From Pictodentalium vernedei (Eukaryota; Mollusca; Scaphopoda; Dentaliida; Dentaliidae): a stretch of 64,000 bases of DNA. Positions 1 to 11,689 of the stretch are shown here, piece after piece. The notes beneath the pieces are model-generated. The model was not told the DNA's origin, searched no databases, and worked only from the letters and a program-made list of their open reading frames with translations. A program made the translations under genes and the position numbers. Positions within the stretch are counted from its first letter, which is position 1. Each line of letters begins with the position of its first letter. The DNA is taken from assembly GCA_031216915.1 (NCBI GenBank), contig CM062293.1, forward strand, positions 148,684,285 through 148,748,284, given 5' to 3'.

Positions 1-2058
1 TCTTCCACGACCCGCACCTCGCCTCGTCGACCTCGGGGCGTCCGACCGATTGTCCCGGCCTGAAGGACGTCCCGAACGAGAGTCGCTATCCTGACGGTCT
101 CTCGAATAAGACCAAGAGGACGCACCGGAACCTCTATAGGAACCTCTCTTGGGCGCATTAGACCCAGAAGTGCCTGTCTTATTCGTGTCTGCTGTATCCG
201 ACTTTTTAGGAGCCGATCTGAACAACAGAGAATCATTAGCTTTCTTTTTAATTTTATCATAAATAGCGGAAAGCTTGCCGTCAAAGAGAAGTTCTCCTGA
301 GACCGAAGCGACTCTAAGAGAGTTCTTCACCTTAGAATCCACTAGTGTGGATGTAGCTAGGGCTGCGTCACGTCTAACCAACTCCAGATTTGCCACTGAA
401 AGGGCGGAGTTACACGTGGAATAAGCTACTGCCCTTGAAAGAAGTCTTAAAGAGGATTGTATATCCTGAAACTCTTCCCCTTGAAGGCGCAGTGATAACG
501 CCTTAGTAAGGTGATCTGCGTAAGATAAGGCATCTAAATTGGCTCTGTTAGACGCAATAGCTGTTTCCAACACCGCGGTTGGAATAGAAGCTGACGACGG
601 TAATGATAGCTCTAAGTCTTCCGCCTCGTCGTCCATACGCAGAGGAACTCTCGGTATACCCTGTCCTGCCGTATCGAATTTATTCCTTGCATTAATGAAA
701 GGCAGGTTAAGAGTATTAGCGGACAAGAAACCTGCTTTCCCCGTCCTGGAAGCAAGTTTAAATATAGCATCGTTCAATAATTCAAATGTTCTTGCAACAT
801 TATTGGACTGCGACGGAAACTCGGGAGCGATGTCCCTGAACCGCTCAAAAAATTCAGAGTCCAATGACGCTATAATTCTCTTGTCCGGAAGCGCAGCAGT
901 CTGGCCCGACGGAACAACTTGAGGGAGAAAGTGCCGGATGAAGTCCACGGCAGCTTTATGTTGTTCCGAAAGGGATAGCTCCAAGTCATCCGTATCCCTT
1001 TCACCATCCGGTCGGACCTCCCGATGTTCCCGGTCGTCCGCCCCCGATGCTTCGGCGGAGCGTACCGACCCAGCGCCGTCGGATAATTCTCGATCCGACA
1101 CCGTTTCTGTCGGCTGCTGGGATGCTGCGATAAGCTGTGCTATCTGCACAAGAATGTCCGACGTCGAGACCTGCGGAGGCGCAGTCTTTCGCTGCTTCGC
1201 CGAGGGCAGCTCCGCATCAGATGGCTCCCGCATACTTTTCCTATGCGAACGTCCGGAGTCCATCGATCTTGAATCCCTGGCTGCCGGATGGTGTGACCTG
1301 GTCGCCGAAGAATCCTTCATCGGCAAAGCTGGTAAAATATCGGCGGTCACGCAGCCAAGGTGTGGTCGTGTGCGCTGACGAGAAGAGGAAGCCTTAACAG
1401 TCTCTGCGGACTGCTTATACAACGGAGCGTCCCGAGCAACGGACGTATGCTCCGCTAAAGACACATTTTGTACCACAACATCTGGTCCCAGATGTTGTAC
1501 GAGAGAGGGACCTCTCTCGCTCGCGGCCCGGCTGGACCTGGAAGAGCTAGGAACCGGACTAAAAGGCTTCCTCCGTTCTCGCTTACTATCCGCCGTCACT
1601 GGGTGTGCATCTATTATGTTTATAGTGCTCGCATCACCCAAAATTTCCTCTTGGACCGCATCGGACGAACCCGGCTGCCGAACCATTCGGTGAATGGACG
1701 CTACACCGGGCGAGCTAGCGGATGACATTTGTCTAACCTAAATGAGCACTTTTGCCGCTAGCTCTGAATTCATTTGTGACGACGGACGCACACTTGAAGA
1801 AGATAACATGGAAACATCACCCTGTTCTGGTTCCTCTGAAATAGAAACTGAGAGAGTAGAGTGACCTTGTGGAGAAAGAGCCGGCATCGCTCTTTCTCCA
1901 GAAACAACATATCGTGACACACGTTTCCAATGTTTCTCATCCCAATGTTCACATATAGGACAGGGATTAATGCGAGAACACTGACTACAATTAATACAAT
2001 GATCATGAAAGTCAGAGGAAGATTTCTTCCTATTACAATTTGAACAATGTCCCTTCAT
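1..2058 (-). pseudogene. Gag-like protein of DIRS copy A, one nonsense codon
   Basis: The start is the ATG at 2056-2058 (MKGHCSNCNRKK), which aligns with the ATG of copy C at 59799. The N-terminus carries a Cys/His cluster (CSNC, then D-H-C-x2-C-x2-C, then CPIC), a probable zinc-binding module seen in DIRS-type gag proteins. Further on come Ser/Arg-rich disordered segments and an alpha-helical capsid-like stretch (around DALSYADHLTKALSLRLQ). I read the whole frame: it is open for 686 codons to the window edge except for one TAG at 1738-1740, where copy C has GAG. Copy A is open where copy C has a 7-nt deletion. Function in particle assembly is inferred from the family. Confidence 0.8.
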
Positions 2059-2944
2059 TGTGAAAGAACAACAATAAGTCCTAATTACTCGCAAAAACCC
2101 CTGACACAAAGATACATAATAACATGATCCATTAATAAATGAAAAAAACAATTGCAAAACAAAATAATTTTGAAAAAATATTTTTTCAGAGAAGCCCAAG
2201 TTGCTGAAAAGTAACGTTGAGCCCCGATGGATCCGATGGCAAAGTGTGGTCAAAAATTTTAAATTTATATAAAATAATTGATGAGACACTTTCGGATAAT
2301 ATAAATGTATCTTATAATGAGATAAACTACCACAAAGGCAAACAGCCCCCCTCAAAAAAGGCTGTTGCCAATGAAAACAAACAGTGTAAACACACTAGAA
2401 AACATGACTCCAGGCACTGAAAAAACTGGCCCGGAATCAGTCATCAATTACACTCTATCTGATGCAAAACAGAGACTCCCAGGGGAGAATCTGTAGAACA
2501 TCAGATGGAAGATGCAGAACACAAACGTTATACACCCATGGGTGAAAACGTAACTATGGGGAAAATAACAGAAAACATTCTGTAACCAAGCAACTCTCCC
2601 AGGAAATTTTAGAAATGAAATTTCTCAAAAATATGCCAAAAGCATGGGAGAATTGCCAGGGGGGACTTTAGAAGGCTAGGGGAGAGGAAACACTGAATAA
2701 GCAGTGCAACAATTAGCAAGAATGACAACAAGAGGCCCATGCCTCGAAAATAGGCAACTTAACATAATTTCATCAAAAAATTTTAAGTACAGCCCTGATT
2801 ATTTTTTGCCACTTCTTTTTCCTCTCCTCCTTCTATCCTCCTTAGAATCACATTTTCTCCAAAAATTACGTGTCTGGCATCCTTTAAACTGAGATTTACA
2901 AGCACAAAGATCAGTGAGATGTTGACTGATGAAGGGCCAAACAG

Positions 2945-3146
2945 AGAATGATAATTGGCGCCAATTTCGGGACGACTGCGTCACTGCGCATGCGCAGTAG
3001 AGGCGTAGTATGGAGGTCCTTTAGGACATGATTTCTTTTTGTTTTGGATGCAAATTTTGGGGATTGGGGGGCAAAATTTGTGTTTGGCCCTGGTTTTGTT
3101 GGAGTTAGCACCAGCTAAGTCTGGGTCATTGGTACAGTATAAAAAT
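2945..3146 (-). repeat. Terminal inverted repeat of DIRS copy A
   Basis: About 200 bp matching the left terminal repeats of copies B (43609-43809) and C (58710-58912). It contains the conserved gcgcatgcgc palindrome and ends near the ggcgccaatt block. It probably holds the promoter, as in DIRS elements, but no core promoter motif is obvious. Confidence 0.8.
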
Positions 3147-3746
3147 ATCTCCGACTGCTACACTCTCCTCCATGACCCCTCCCCTCTTCTTCGTGCCAAT
3201 CCCCCAGCACCCTCCTATGGTTGCCTTTCACCAAAGTCTACTAAGCTAATAATTTCCTAAGTGTGAACAGGACCAGATGTAAGAAGGTTGCTTGGGAGGT
3301 ACTTTGTTAGTTAATAAACAAAATACATTCTGGGGTCGAGTATTTTGTAAAAGAAATGTCATTCCGCATCATTTTTATGGCATTCTGGTGTCATTCCACG
3401 TCATTTCGTGTCACTCCGGTGTTTAGGAGGACCCTTTTTCAAGCTCGTCCACATGCACACTTGTGTCCTGTACAAAGCTTTTCTTGTCATCACGAAAGCT
3501 TTTCTTCATGTGTTTCAATTCCATTCGTGTTTTTTCTTGGAATAGACAGCCCAACAGTTAACAGTCATCATCAAAACGAAATGAAAATACTGTGTTATAA
3601 AATACGTCCGTTGTGTATACATTTTCGGCATCCTAAGCGACGTAACCTACTTTCAAACTGGGTTATTTTGTTGAGTCGCATAAGTCACCTATTTTCGTTT
3701 CGACACTTGAAGCTCCGACTGAAACGCAACAAAATAGAAATAAAAC
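3147..3746. other. Unassigned intronic stretch with a short degenerate minisatellite
   Basis: No gene recognised. Around 3357-3430 there are four or five imperfect copies of a 14-18 bp unit (gtcattccgcatcatt-like). The remainder is AT-rich unique-looking sequence flanking copy A and the next element. Confidence 0.5.
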
Positions 3747-5538
3747 AAGAGGCCCCAAGGGGCCTGAGGGCGCTCACCTGACATGGTAGCCTAAATTTAT
3801 ATCAACCCAGAGAATTGATTTCAACAAGTTGCATCTGCTCCTCCTAAGAAAAGCTTATACCAAATATCCAAAGATTCTGACCAGTGGATCTAAAAAAAAA
3901 AGGATTTTTAAAGAATATTCCTCATATTGAACTAAGTTATAATTCAGGCTCCCACAGGGGGCCCATATATGAACCCAGGGACTTGGCTTTAACAAACTTG
4001 AATCTCACCCCCCTAAGGATGCTGCACAGCAAATATCAAAACATTCCGACTGCTGGATCTGAAGAAAAAGATTTTTAAAGAAAAGTCCTCATTTTGAACT
4101 AAGTTACAATTCGGGCTCCCACAGTGAGTCCAAATATGGACCTAGGGACATGGCTGAAGAAGAAGATTTTTAAAGAAAAGTCCTCATTTTGAACTAAGTT
4201 ACAATTCGAGCTCCCACAGTGAGTCCAAATATGGACCTAGGGACATGGCTTGAACAAACTTGAATCTCACCCCCTAAGGATGCTGCATACCAAATATCAA
4301 AACATTCCGACTGCTGGATCTGAAGAAGATTTTTAAAGAAAATTCCTCATTTTGAACTAAGTTATAATTCGGGCTACCACAGTGAGCCCAAATATGAACC
4401 CAGGGACTTGGCTTGAACAAACTTGAATCTCACCCCCCTAAGCATGGTGCATACCCAATATCAGAAGATTCTGCCTGCTGGATCTTGAGAAGAAGATTTT
4501 CAAAGAAATTTGCCTGAAATGCACTAAGTTCAGATTTGGGCTCCTATACTGAGCCCAAATATAAACCCAGGGAGCCGATTTGAACAAACTTGAATCAGAT
4601 CCACCCCACAATGTTGCATACCAAATATCAAAAGATTCTGCCTGCTGGATCTGGAGAAGAAGATTTTTTAAGAAATATGCCTGAAATGCACTAAGTTAAA
4701 ATTTGGGCTCCTATACGGAGCCCAAATATAAACCCAGGGGGCCGATTTGAACAAACTTGAATCAGATCCACCCCACAATGTTGCTTACCAAATATGAAAA
4801 GATTCTGAAGCTGGATCTGGAGAAGAAGATTTTTTAATAAATTTGCCTGAAATGCACTAAGTTCGAATTCGAGCTTCTATAGTGAGCCCAAATATGAATC
4901 TAGGAAGCCGATTTGAACAAACTTGAATCAGATCCACCCCACAATGTTGCATACCAAATATCAAAAGATTCTGCCTGCTGGATCTGGAGAAGAAGATTTT
5001 TTAATAAATTTGCCCGAAATGCACGAAGTCCGAATTCGGGCTTCTATATTAAGCCCAAATATGAATCCAGGGGGCTGATTTGAACAAACCTGAATCAGAT
5101 CCACCCTGCAATGTTGCATACCAAATATCAAAAGATTCTGCCTGCTGGATCTGGAGAAGAAGAATTTTGAAGAAATTTGCCCGAAATGCACTAAGTTTGA
5201 ATTCGAGCTTCTATAGTGAGCCCAAATATGAATCCAGGGGGCCGATTTGAACAAACTTGAATCAGATCCACCCCGCAATGTTGCTTACCAAATATGAAAA
5301 GATTCTGCCTGCTGGATCTGGAGAAGAAGATTTTTTAAGAAATTTGCCTGAAATGCACTAAGTTCGAAATCGGGTTCCTATACTGAGCCCAAATATTAAC
5401 CCAGGGGGCCGATTTGAACAAACTTTGAATCAGATCCACCCCACAATGTTGCTTACCAAATACGAAAAGATTCTGCCTGCTGGATCTGGAGAAGAAGATT
5501 TTTTTACGAAATTTGCCTGAAATGCACTAAGTTCGAAC
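3747..5538 (-). mobile_element. Fragment of the 167-bp tandem-repeat element, minus orientation
   Basis: The left end (acaagaggccccaagggg, then gctcacctgac) is the reverse complement of the end of the element at 44503-49079. It is followed by roughly ten units of a tandem repeat. The motif gatct after ctgctg recurs at 4481, 4648, 4814, 4981, 5148, 5315 and 5483, a spacing of 166-168 bp. The leftmost units are more diverged and one has lost about 70 bp. The array stops abruptly at the foldback element at 5539, so the other end of the element is missing. Short ORFs inside it simply repeat with the array and are not genes. Confidence 0.85.
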
Positions 5539-5870
5539 TCAACATACTACTTGTCGTACTCAGCCCAAATATCATTTATTTACGTGTCTGCATCATTATT
5601 TAACACAAACACAACATCAAATTCAAGAAATGTTGAAAAATATCCGACTTCACCATGTTAAAAAACATCCATTTCAAAGATAAATAATTGTACTACGCAT
5701 GCGCACAGATATGTAGTACAATTTGTTTATCTTTGAAATGGTGTTTTTTAACATGGTGAAGTCGGATATTTTTCAACATTTCTTGAATTTGATGTTGTGT
5801 TTGTGTTAAATAATGATGCAGGCACGTAAATAAATGATATTTGGGCTGAGTACGACAAGTAGTATGTTGA
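5539..5870. repeat. 332-bp foldback (palindromic) element
   Basis: Two arms of about 158 bp are near-perfect reverse complements, from tcaacatactacttgtcg at the left to cgacaagtagtatgttga at the right, around a 16-bp centre (5697-5712, gcatgcgcacagatat). It has no coding capacity. It interrupts the 167-bp array, so it is probably a MITE or foldback transposon. No clear target duplication is visible. Confidence 0.88.
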
Positions 5871-8493
5871 TTATGCGATTTTTGTCTTCGATATGCAGCG
5901 TGAACTGAGTCGACCCAAATGCGGCCAGTTTCTTTCAGTTTTAGTCAGATGAAATTTGAACGGGTTTCTCAAAGACTGTGAGGGCCAGGAGGGCCCCAGG
6001 TCACAGTCTTACAAAGACTACTGTGGATACTGCTTGATCCAAAGTTTTTTTGTTGAGCTTTGAGGTGCGTCCGTATGTCTCTTAACCTTTTTGAACACAT
6101 TATCCAATATACATTTTAAAATGTGTTGTGCGACTGTAGCCGAATTGTCGACCGATTCGGGGAATTTTGAAAAAAATCCGGTAATTTTACTCTGGTTCAT
6201 GTCTGATCCAGTTACTTTCTCTGCTGCAGCGCATGTGAAAATTCTGACTCTGGCTGCGTGATAGCGCCTTTAGGCATATGTTGTCACTGATTGGTTGATT
6301 TTCTGGGAGGCTTCACGTGGAATTGATCGAAACATAAACATACGTAATTTCGAACACTGAGTGGCAAGGGATTCGTCGTCATAATAGTTTACTTTTGTAG
6401 AGAATTCGAAATCGGTCTTTTTACACTGTATTTTGACTAACGACATTACACAACTTTTAAAACAAGACCGACGAATACGACAACAGAAATGATTGAAGGC
6501 GTAAAACTGAAAACATAGGCGTAATCTGTACTCCTTTAATTTCTATTTGGGTCGTATTCGGCAATTTTCGATGCGTAAAATACGCCTGTACGCCCGTTAT
6601 CTGGAGCACTGCATTATTGGCCAATTTTTAGAAGGCGACTTGTAATTGCCCCGACTATTTTTCTAGGCGACTTTGGGCTTAGAAGGGCGACATAATCGCA
6701 CTAGTCGCCCTCACGGCTGGTCCCTGCACATCGCACATGCAATCTGACTGGCCAAACACTCCATACCTGATGTTACCTGTATGTACCAAGTTTCTTCTCC
6801 ATCAGTTCAGTAGGTTTTCAGCACACGTCAAAATCACAGTTTCAATCTCAATGTCACATTACTCGTGAAATCTGATTGGCCAAAACACTCCAAAGTCGAA
6901 ACCAAAATGCATATCAAGTTCTGATCAGATCAGTCCAGCAAGTAAGAAGTTATAGTGTTCAAAAGCTTGTTGGTGAAACAGATAAAGGCCAAAACTGTGA
7001 TAAAAAATCCAGAATGACTTTTAGGAGAGGCAAGTGACCAATACGATATGTGCAGGATTTCCATTAAAGCGGCAGAGGGTCCCCTGAATATGGCCCCATT
7101 CCCCTCAACATACCCCCCCCCCCTCCCATCACATCACAAACAACTAATGGGCACAGCATTGATGGACAAGGTTATCAGTAATCAGGGACTAGGCCACCGT
7201 CTGGGTGATTTTATTTTCCTACTTATTCCCTATTTCCGCCTTAAAACTATTCTGCCCCGGGTGCACTCTATTTAGAGTGCACTTAGGACATGATGGTTCT
7301 GAGGCGACATACTGAGTAGTTATTGCGACATTAAGGCACATTCCGCAATTGGATGATTTTCTAGCACTAGCAGTTTCTGAATTTTCCCCTCGGTACCGGT
7401 CACAACATTTTTCTCCTTGTGGAAACCATGATACAGTACAGCCTGCCAGCATGCTGAACGCTTTTCCACATATGGAAAACTTGTCCACCCAGACATTTTT
7501 GACTGTTAATTAACTAAATGCAGAACAGCAGTCAGTCGAAGTTTTGTTAGTTAAGAGAAACACTTGTTTGAGCTGGTGCTTCATGCACAAAAACAAAAAT
7601 TTGTACCACTGTCACAATGGCCCTGCTTTCTATGGTGAGTGTGGGCATTTTGTTCATGCGTGGAAAAGTGCCCGTCCACGCTAACTGCACTATATGTGCA
7701 TATTAAAAACTTGTTATTCCATCACATATCATAGAAGTTGGAGCGTTTTAAAACAGATTGGTGACAGGGTGACAAACGAACAGACAGACTGTCGACCAAT
7801 TGGTCATTGACCAACCGACAGACCAACAGATATTGCCACATATAGATCTGCTAATCACAGCTGAAATTCAGGTTGGATTGTTTTCCAGGTCCAACACTGC
7901 TATTACTTTAAATATATTTTGAATTTGCAAGGGTAAATATAAAAATGATACATAGTTTCTGTTTTTAAACCTTCAAAATGTTACTTTCCTGGATAAAAAT
8001 TGTCCAAAGAATCGGAAACATTCAGCCTCCAAACTGAGAAGATTCAACTAAAATTTGGGACAAGTCTTCTTGGGCGAATTTTCCCAGGGTGTTCTTGCTG
8101 ATTTTATGGATTTCGTAATTTTCATGAATGCTTTTTCATGTGGTTCGTAACTTGTCAAAGTGGCAATGGTTTTCAAACCAAGATAAGTAAAATAAAACGA
8201 GGCGCCCACTAGTCAATCTTTGGGTAGGTTATAGTTGAATGTTGTAACAAATTGCGCATATGTTTGATTTTTTAAAATCTTACCACTTCGCGCCGTCACC
8301 TTCTGTTGATTTGTTTTTCACGTTTTTTTTTTCTGCAACGAAATTGGGTCACGAAAAAGATGTCAATATATCAGGTTTTGTTTTTTCAATCGGGGTTTGG
8401 GATTTTTATGTACCGTGAGTGAAAGTTGAAATTTTCCGTAACTGGTCAAAAACTGTTACCGGTCAAACGACTGTAGTTTGGATCAATTTACTC
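5871..8493. other. Intronic stretch without a recognisable gene
   Basis: Mostly AT-rich unique-looking DNA. A tandem duplication of about 110-120 bp lies at 6735-6960 (the ctgaytggccaaa block twice, around 6750 and 6870). A minus-strand reading of 7219-7488 has several Cys pairs (SSNCGMC, SCPKC), but I recognise no family and would not call it a gene. A possible small exon at 6018-6200 is listed separately. Confidence 0.5.
6018..6200 (-). CDS. Possible small exon with a PIP-box-like N-terminus
   Basis: A 60-codon reading starts with ATG at 6200 and begins MNQSKITGFFSKFP. QSKITGFF fits the PCNA-binding PIP-box pattern Q-x-x-I-x-x-F-F. The peptide then has a short amphipathic stretch (AQHILKCILDNVFKKVKR) and ends at a TAG 2 codons before a good splice-donor-like gtaaga. 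N-termini of this kind occur on some transposon-derived zinc-finger proteins, so it may be the first exon of a domesticated or decayed transposase. No downstream exon was found. It could equally be chance. Confidence 0.22.
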   Translation of the reverse strand: MNQSKITGFFSKFPESVDNSATVAQHILKCILDNVFKKVKRHTDAPQSSTKKLWIKQYPQ

Positions 8494-9469
8494 TGCACAA
8501 AGGGTGCGACGAATTACCACATAGAACTATATAGATACCACATAGAACTACATAGATACCACATAGAACTACATAGATACCACATAGATACTACGTAGAC
8601 CTTAAAAGTGAAAAAAATAGTTATAAAAGGGACAATGAACATTTAATTGCCGAAAATATAAGAAATTGTTGTTGTGCTCGATCTATTTTCAGGAAAGACG
8701 ATGATCGGTGCACGGACTCGATTCGGATGAGATTGCGCGAAAGATGGACATAGTACCATGGATGGTATTATGGTTTATTTATTGGTGACGCCTTAACAGT
8801 CAGGGTGATATTGTGTCGGTGACAGATTTATTGGTGGAGGAGGCCATAGCACCCGGTCCCGGAGAGCCACTGAGCATCGACAAGCACCTTTCAGCTCTCC
8901 AATGACATTATGTGATAACCCCAAATCCTATTGATTACCGTGCCTTGCATAGCAGTACTACGCACCAGGGCCGGTGAGAGGGCAGGGGAGCTGGGGTTGT
9001 ACCAGGGTCCGGGGTGCCGAATGGCCCGGCACGGCGTCAGACCAATGGCGGATACAAAGGGGGGGGGGGGGGCAGTCCCCCTCCCCCCCTTTAGCACGTG
9101 TTTGTCTAGCATGGGGGGCCAGTCTCCACTCTTCACAAGTTCACAAAGTCCCTTCAAATTAGGCAATCGTTGGGTGTTGAAATCATGATATTGTATCCTA
9201 TGTAGTAAATACTTTCAACGACATATTTTTTCCATCACGTTTCACTATGGAAAACAAATATACCGTTGAAATCATTTAACATGTAAAATATATCTACTGG
9301 TCGCCTTTATTCATAGCGTCACCGCCATGGCATGATTTTTCTCAGTTTCTAAATACTTTTTATCAGTAAGGGTCTATAGGGATAATTTGGGGACTCTCCA
9401 CCCCACGTTGCTGGAGAGGAATCCGTTAGTTTCAATACTATTAATGCAATACGGATTGCCCACCCCCCC

Positions 9470-9606
9470 CCCTCCCAGGTGCCATCAGGATAATTTTCAA
9501 AGGCTGGCTTTTCTTTATATTGTAACCCTCGCAATTGACTAAACTAACCGGTTTTGATTGCAGTCTTCCATGACTCTCTCTTTAACAAACATTTTGATTT
9601 CTTTCC
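9470..9606 (-). pseudogene. LINE reverse-transcriptase C-terminal fragment
   Basis: Minus-strand readings FVKERVMEDCNQN and, in another frame, RGLQYKEKPAFENYPDGTW match the LINE copies at 22370-22500 and 24712-24830. It is only about 135 bp, frameshifted, and captured inside the TIR element at 8494-10035. Confidence 0.75.
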
Positions 9607-9664
9607 CCGCGGAATCATTCAACCGTACTATAATTTGTCCCAAGTAGCCTAGAAACATGCTCCA

Positions 9665-9850
9665 CATCACCCAGAAATACACTCCAAATCGTCCAGAATC
9701 TTGTTCCGAATCGTTCATAAACATGGCCCGAATCGTCCATAAACATGGTCCGAATCGTCCAATAATCTGGTCCGAATCGTCCATTGATCTGGGCCGAATC
9801 GTCCAATAAAAATCTGGTCTGAATCGTACATGGTACGAATCGTCCATAAT
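9665..9850. repeat. Degenerate minisatellite, unit about 20 bp
   Basis: Roughly eight imperfect copies of a unit like gaatcgtccataaacatggtc. On the minus strand it reads as a pseudo-repetitive peptide (MDDSDQIIGRFG-like), which I treat as an artefact of the repeat. Confidence 0.8.
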
Positions 9851-10078
9851 CCTTTTAGAACTACCGGTTGTCGAACATAATATGGTTTTCAAACAGCCAC
9901 CCTCCCCCCCCCCCCCCCCACCAGTATAGACACGTAGGGGTTTTAATACGTCTATGTAGTATCTATGTGGTATCTATGTAGTTCTATGTGGTATCTATGT
10001 AGTTCTATGTGGTAATTCGTCGCACCGTGCACAAATGTAAGGAAATACGTGTGCTATTGAATGCAGCCGGTGATAAGG

Positions 10079-10892
10079 TAGTTCAGCGATCTGAACGTAG
10101 TGGCTACCCTCTACGTTCAGATTCTTCCCATTCAATCCTATAGAAAAAGTTCCCATCAAGTTTTTATGGGAACTCAAAACTCGAAATTAGCAATATATAT
10201 CAAGCTTTCGCCCTTATTACCGGCTGCAATCGATAGTACACGTATTTCCTTACATTTGGGAAGAGTTTATTAATCCAAACTAGGTTTTATCCTTTAAATG
10301 TCGTCATTTGTGTACTCGTGAGGTGGCGACGGAGATTTCAAAATCGGCCATGTTGTTGTTTAAATATAAAACAGTAAAAACGATAACCCGGTAATGGCGC
10401 CGAAACGAATAGACATTTTCATCGATGCGGAATAGGAAATTCGATCGCAATTGTGCAGAGGAGGTCATCAAACTCGGTCGCATTTGCACAGAGCAGATTA
10501 TCAAACCCATTCTGCACAATTGCGATCGAATTTCCTATTCCGCATTGATGAAAAGGTCTATTCGTTTCGGCGCCATTACCGGGTTATCGTTTTTACTGTT
10601 TTATATTTAAACAACAACATGGCCGATTTTGAAATCTCCGTCGCCACCTCACGAGTACACAAATGACGACATTTAAAGGATAAAACCTAGTTTGGATTAA
10701 TAAACTCCTCCCAAATGTAAGGAAATACGTGTTCTATCGATTGCAGCCGGTAATAAGGGCGAAAGCTTGATATATATTCCTAATTTCGAGTTTTGAGTTC
10801 CCATAAAAACTTGATGGGAACTTTTTCTATAGGATTGAATGGGAAGAATCTGAACGTAGAGGGGTAGCCACTACGTTCAGATCGCTGAACTA
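10079..10892. repeat. 814-bp palindrome with 380-bp arms
   Basis: The arms 10079-10459 and 10511-10892 are near-perfect reverse complements around a 51-bp centre. The sequence at 10893-11080 repeats parts of the arm (ttcgagttttgag, acttgatag), so the locus has been rearranged more than once. It lies in GOLPH3 intron 1, about 300 bp downstream of exon 1, and would be transcribed as a long hairpin. Short ORFs in it occur as mirrored pairs and are not genes. Confidence 0.88.
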
Positions 10893-11194
10893 GTGATAAG
10901 GGTGATAGCTTAATATATATTCCTCTTTTCGAGTTTTGAGTTGTCATCAAAACTTGATAGGGTAGAGTTGTCATCAAAACTTGATAGGGAAGTTTACCAC
11001 AGATTTGAATGGGACTGGGAGGAATCGAACGGTAGACATGGTAGAGGGGTAGCCGCTACGTACAGATCGCTGAACTGATTGGGGGTGTACCACTGACAAT
11101 GAGTCAATGACATCCCAAGGCAATTGTCAACAATGCTGAAAAAATTGACTTTCAAAACCGCGGTGACTGTGTAGTGATATCAAGCATCCTGTAC

Positions 11195-11383
11195 CTCCCT
11201 ATCTTTTAGACCCAGTAACAAAACTTCTTCCATCAAACTTAGTCGAGTCTCTTTGGAGTCCCCGTCATGATCCGTCTCTTCCTTGTGACTCTCTACGTCA
11301 TAAGAGTTGATACTTTCTGCGCCTTGTACAGCTTTCGTGCGTCTTTGAACTAAACCAACGGACCTGTCTGACAGGGTTGTCAT
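11195..11383 (-). CDS. GOLPH3: GOLPH3 exon 1 (Golgi phosphoprotein 3, N-terminus)
   Basis: The exon encodes 63 residues from the ATG at 11381-11383 (MTTLSDRS) to ...GLKDRE, followed by a gt donor at 11194-11193, in phase 0. GLVQRRTK and ETRLSLMEEVLLLG LKDRE-type sequence match the start of GOLPH3 proteins, and the break after DRE fits the next vertebrate residue G. Known role: a PtdIns4P-binding trans-Golgi adaptor that retains glycosyltransferases and links the Golgi to COPI and actin. The exon holds the basic and acidic disordered tail plus the first helix of the GPP34 domain. Later exons should lie leftwards; none was found down to position 1, so intron 1 exceeds 11 kb and is packed with transposons. 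An in-frame TTG two codons upstream is not used here. Confidence 0.94.
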
Positions 11384-11560
11384 CGTCAAAAGTCTCGAAC
11401 TGACTGTAATGGGAGACTGTCAAAATATCTGAGTCTATTTACAAACAGATCCACCAATTTCCTTTCTAATATGGCGGATTGCTATATCGGTGACGTAAAC
11501 ACATCCCGGGCTTCAGAGAAAATTGAAACAAATTATATCTCGAAAAATAACTTCTTATAA
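11384..11560 (-). promoter_or_regulatory. Probable GOLPH3 5'UTR and core promoter
   Basis: Immediately upstream of the start codon. It contains a YY1-like element (aatatggcgg, 11468-11477), common near start sites of TATA-less housekeeping genes, and a CRE-like tgacgtaa (11491-11498). No TATA box is seen. The transcription start is not determined. The calls are motif matches only. Confidence 0.45.
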
Positions 11561-11689
11561 ATGGAATAGTCTTTCACTACTTTGCAGGGATGAGCATGTC
11601 CTAAAAATGTCGAAGAATGATAGCTTTCCAAATTTCTATGTAATTTTTAAATTGACTGGCTCCAGACAATCAATTTTCAAGTGAGACAA

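Larger units (their letters stand above)
1..3146 (-). mobile_element. DIRS-like tyrosine-recombinase retrotransposon, copy A (5' part)
   Basis: The stretch is the reverse complement of 58710 to about 61870, with only scattered differences, so the two are recent copies of one family. The 5' terminus is at 3146, where the sequence common to all three copies in the window (atttttatactgtacc on the element strand) begins. From there it runs leftwards through an inverted terminal repeat, a leader of about 0.9 kb and the gag-like gene, and leaves the window before the reverse transcriptase. Copies A and C point away from each other about 55 kb apart. Copy A lies in GOLPH3 intron 1, in the same orientation as that gene. 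Confidence 0.88.
8494..10035. mobile_element. 1.5-kb non-autonomous TIR transposon with 8-bp target duplication
   Basis: The direct repeat TGCACAAA at 8494-8501 and 10028-10035 flanks inverted ends GGGTGCGACGAATTACC and its near-complement. The inverted repeats extend about 85-110 bp and contain a 21-bp unit (tagaactacatagatacca-like), three copies on the left and two on the right. No transposase is encoded. The inside is a patchwork: a G-run at about 9060-9072, a short LINE fragment and a minisatellite. An 8-bp duplication is compatible with hAT, P, Merlin or KDZ-type mobilisation, and I cannot choose among them. Confidence 0.75.

Noticed and set aside
9059..9072. Poly-G tract as a functional G-quadruplex
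   Set aside because: It is a homopolymer within a repeat patchwork, with no supporting context.
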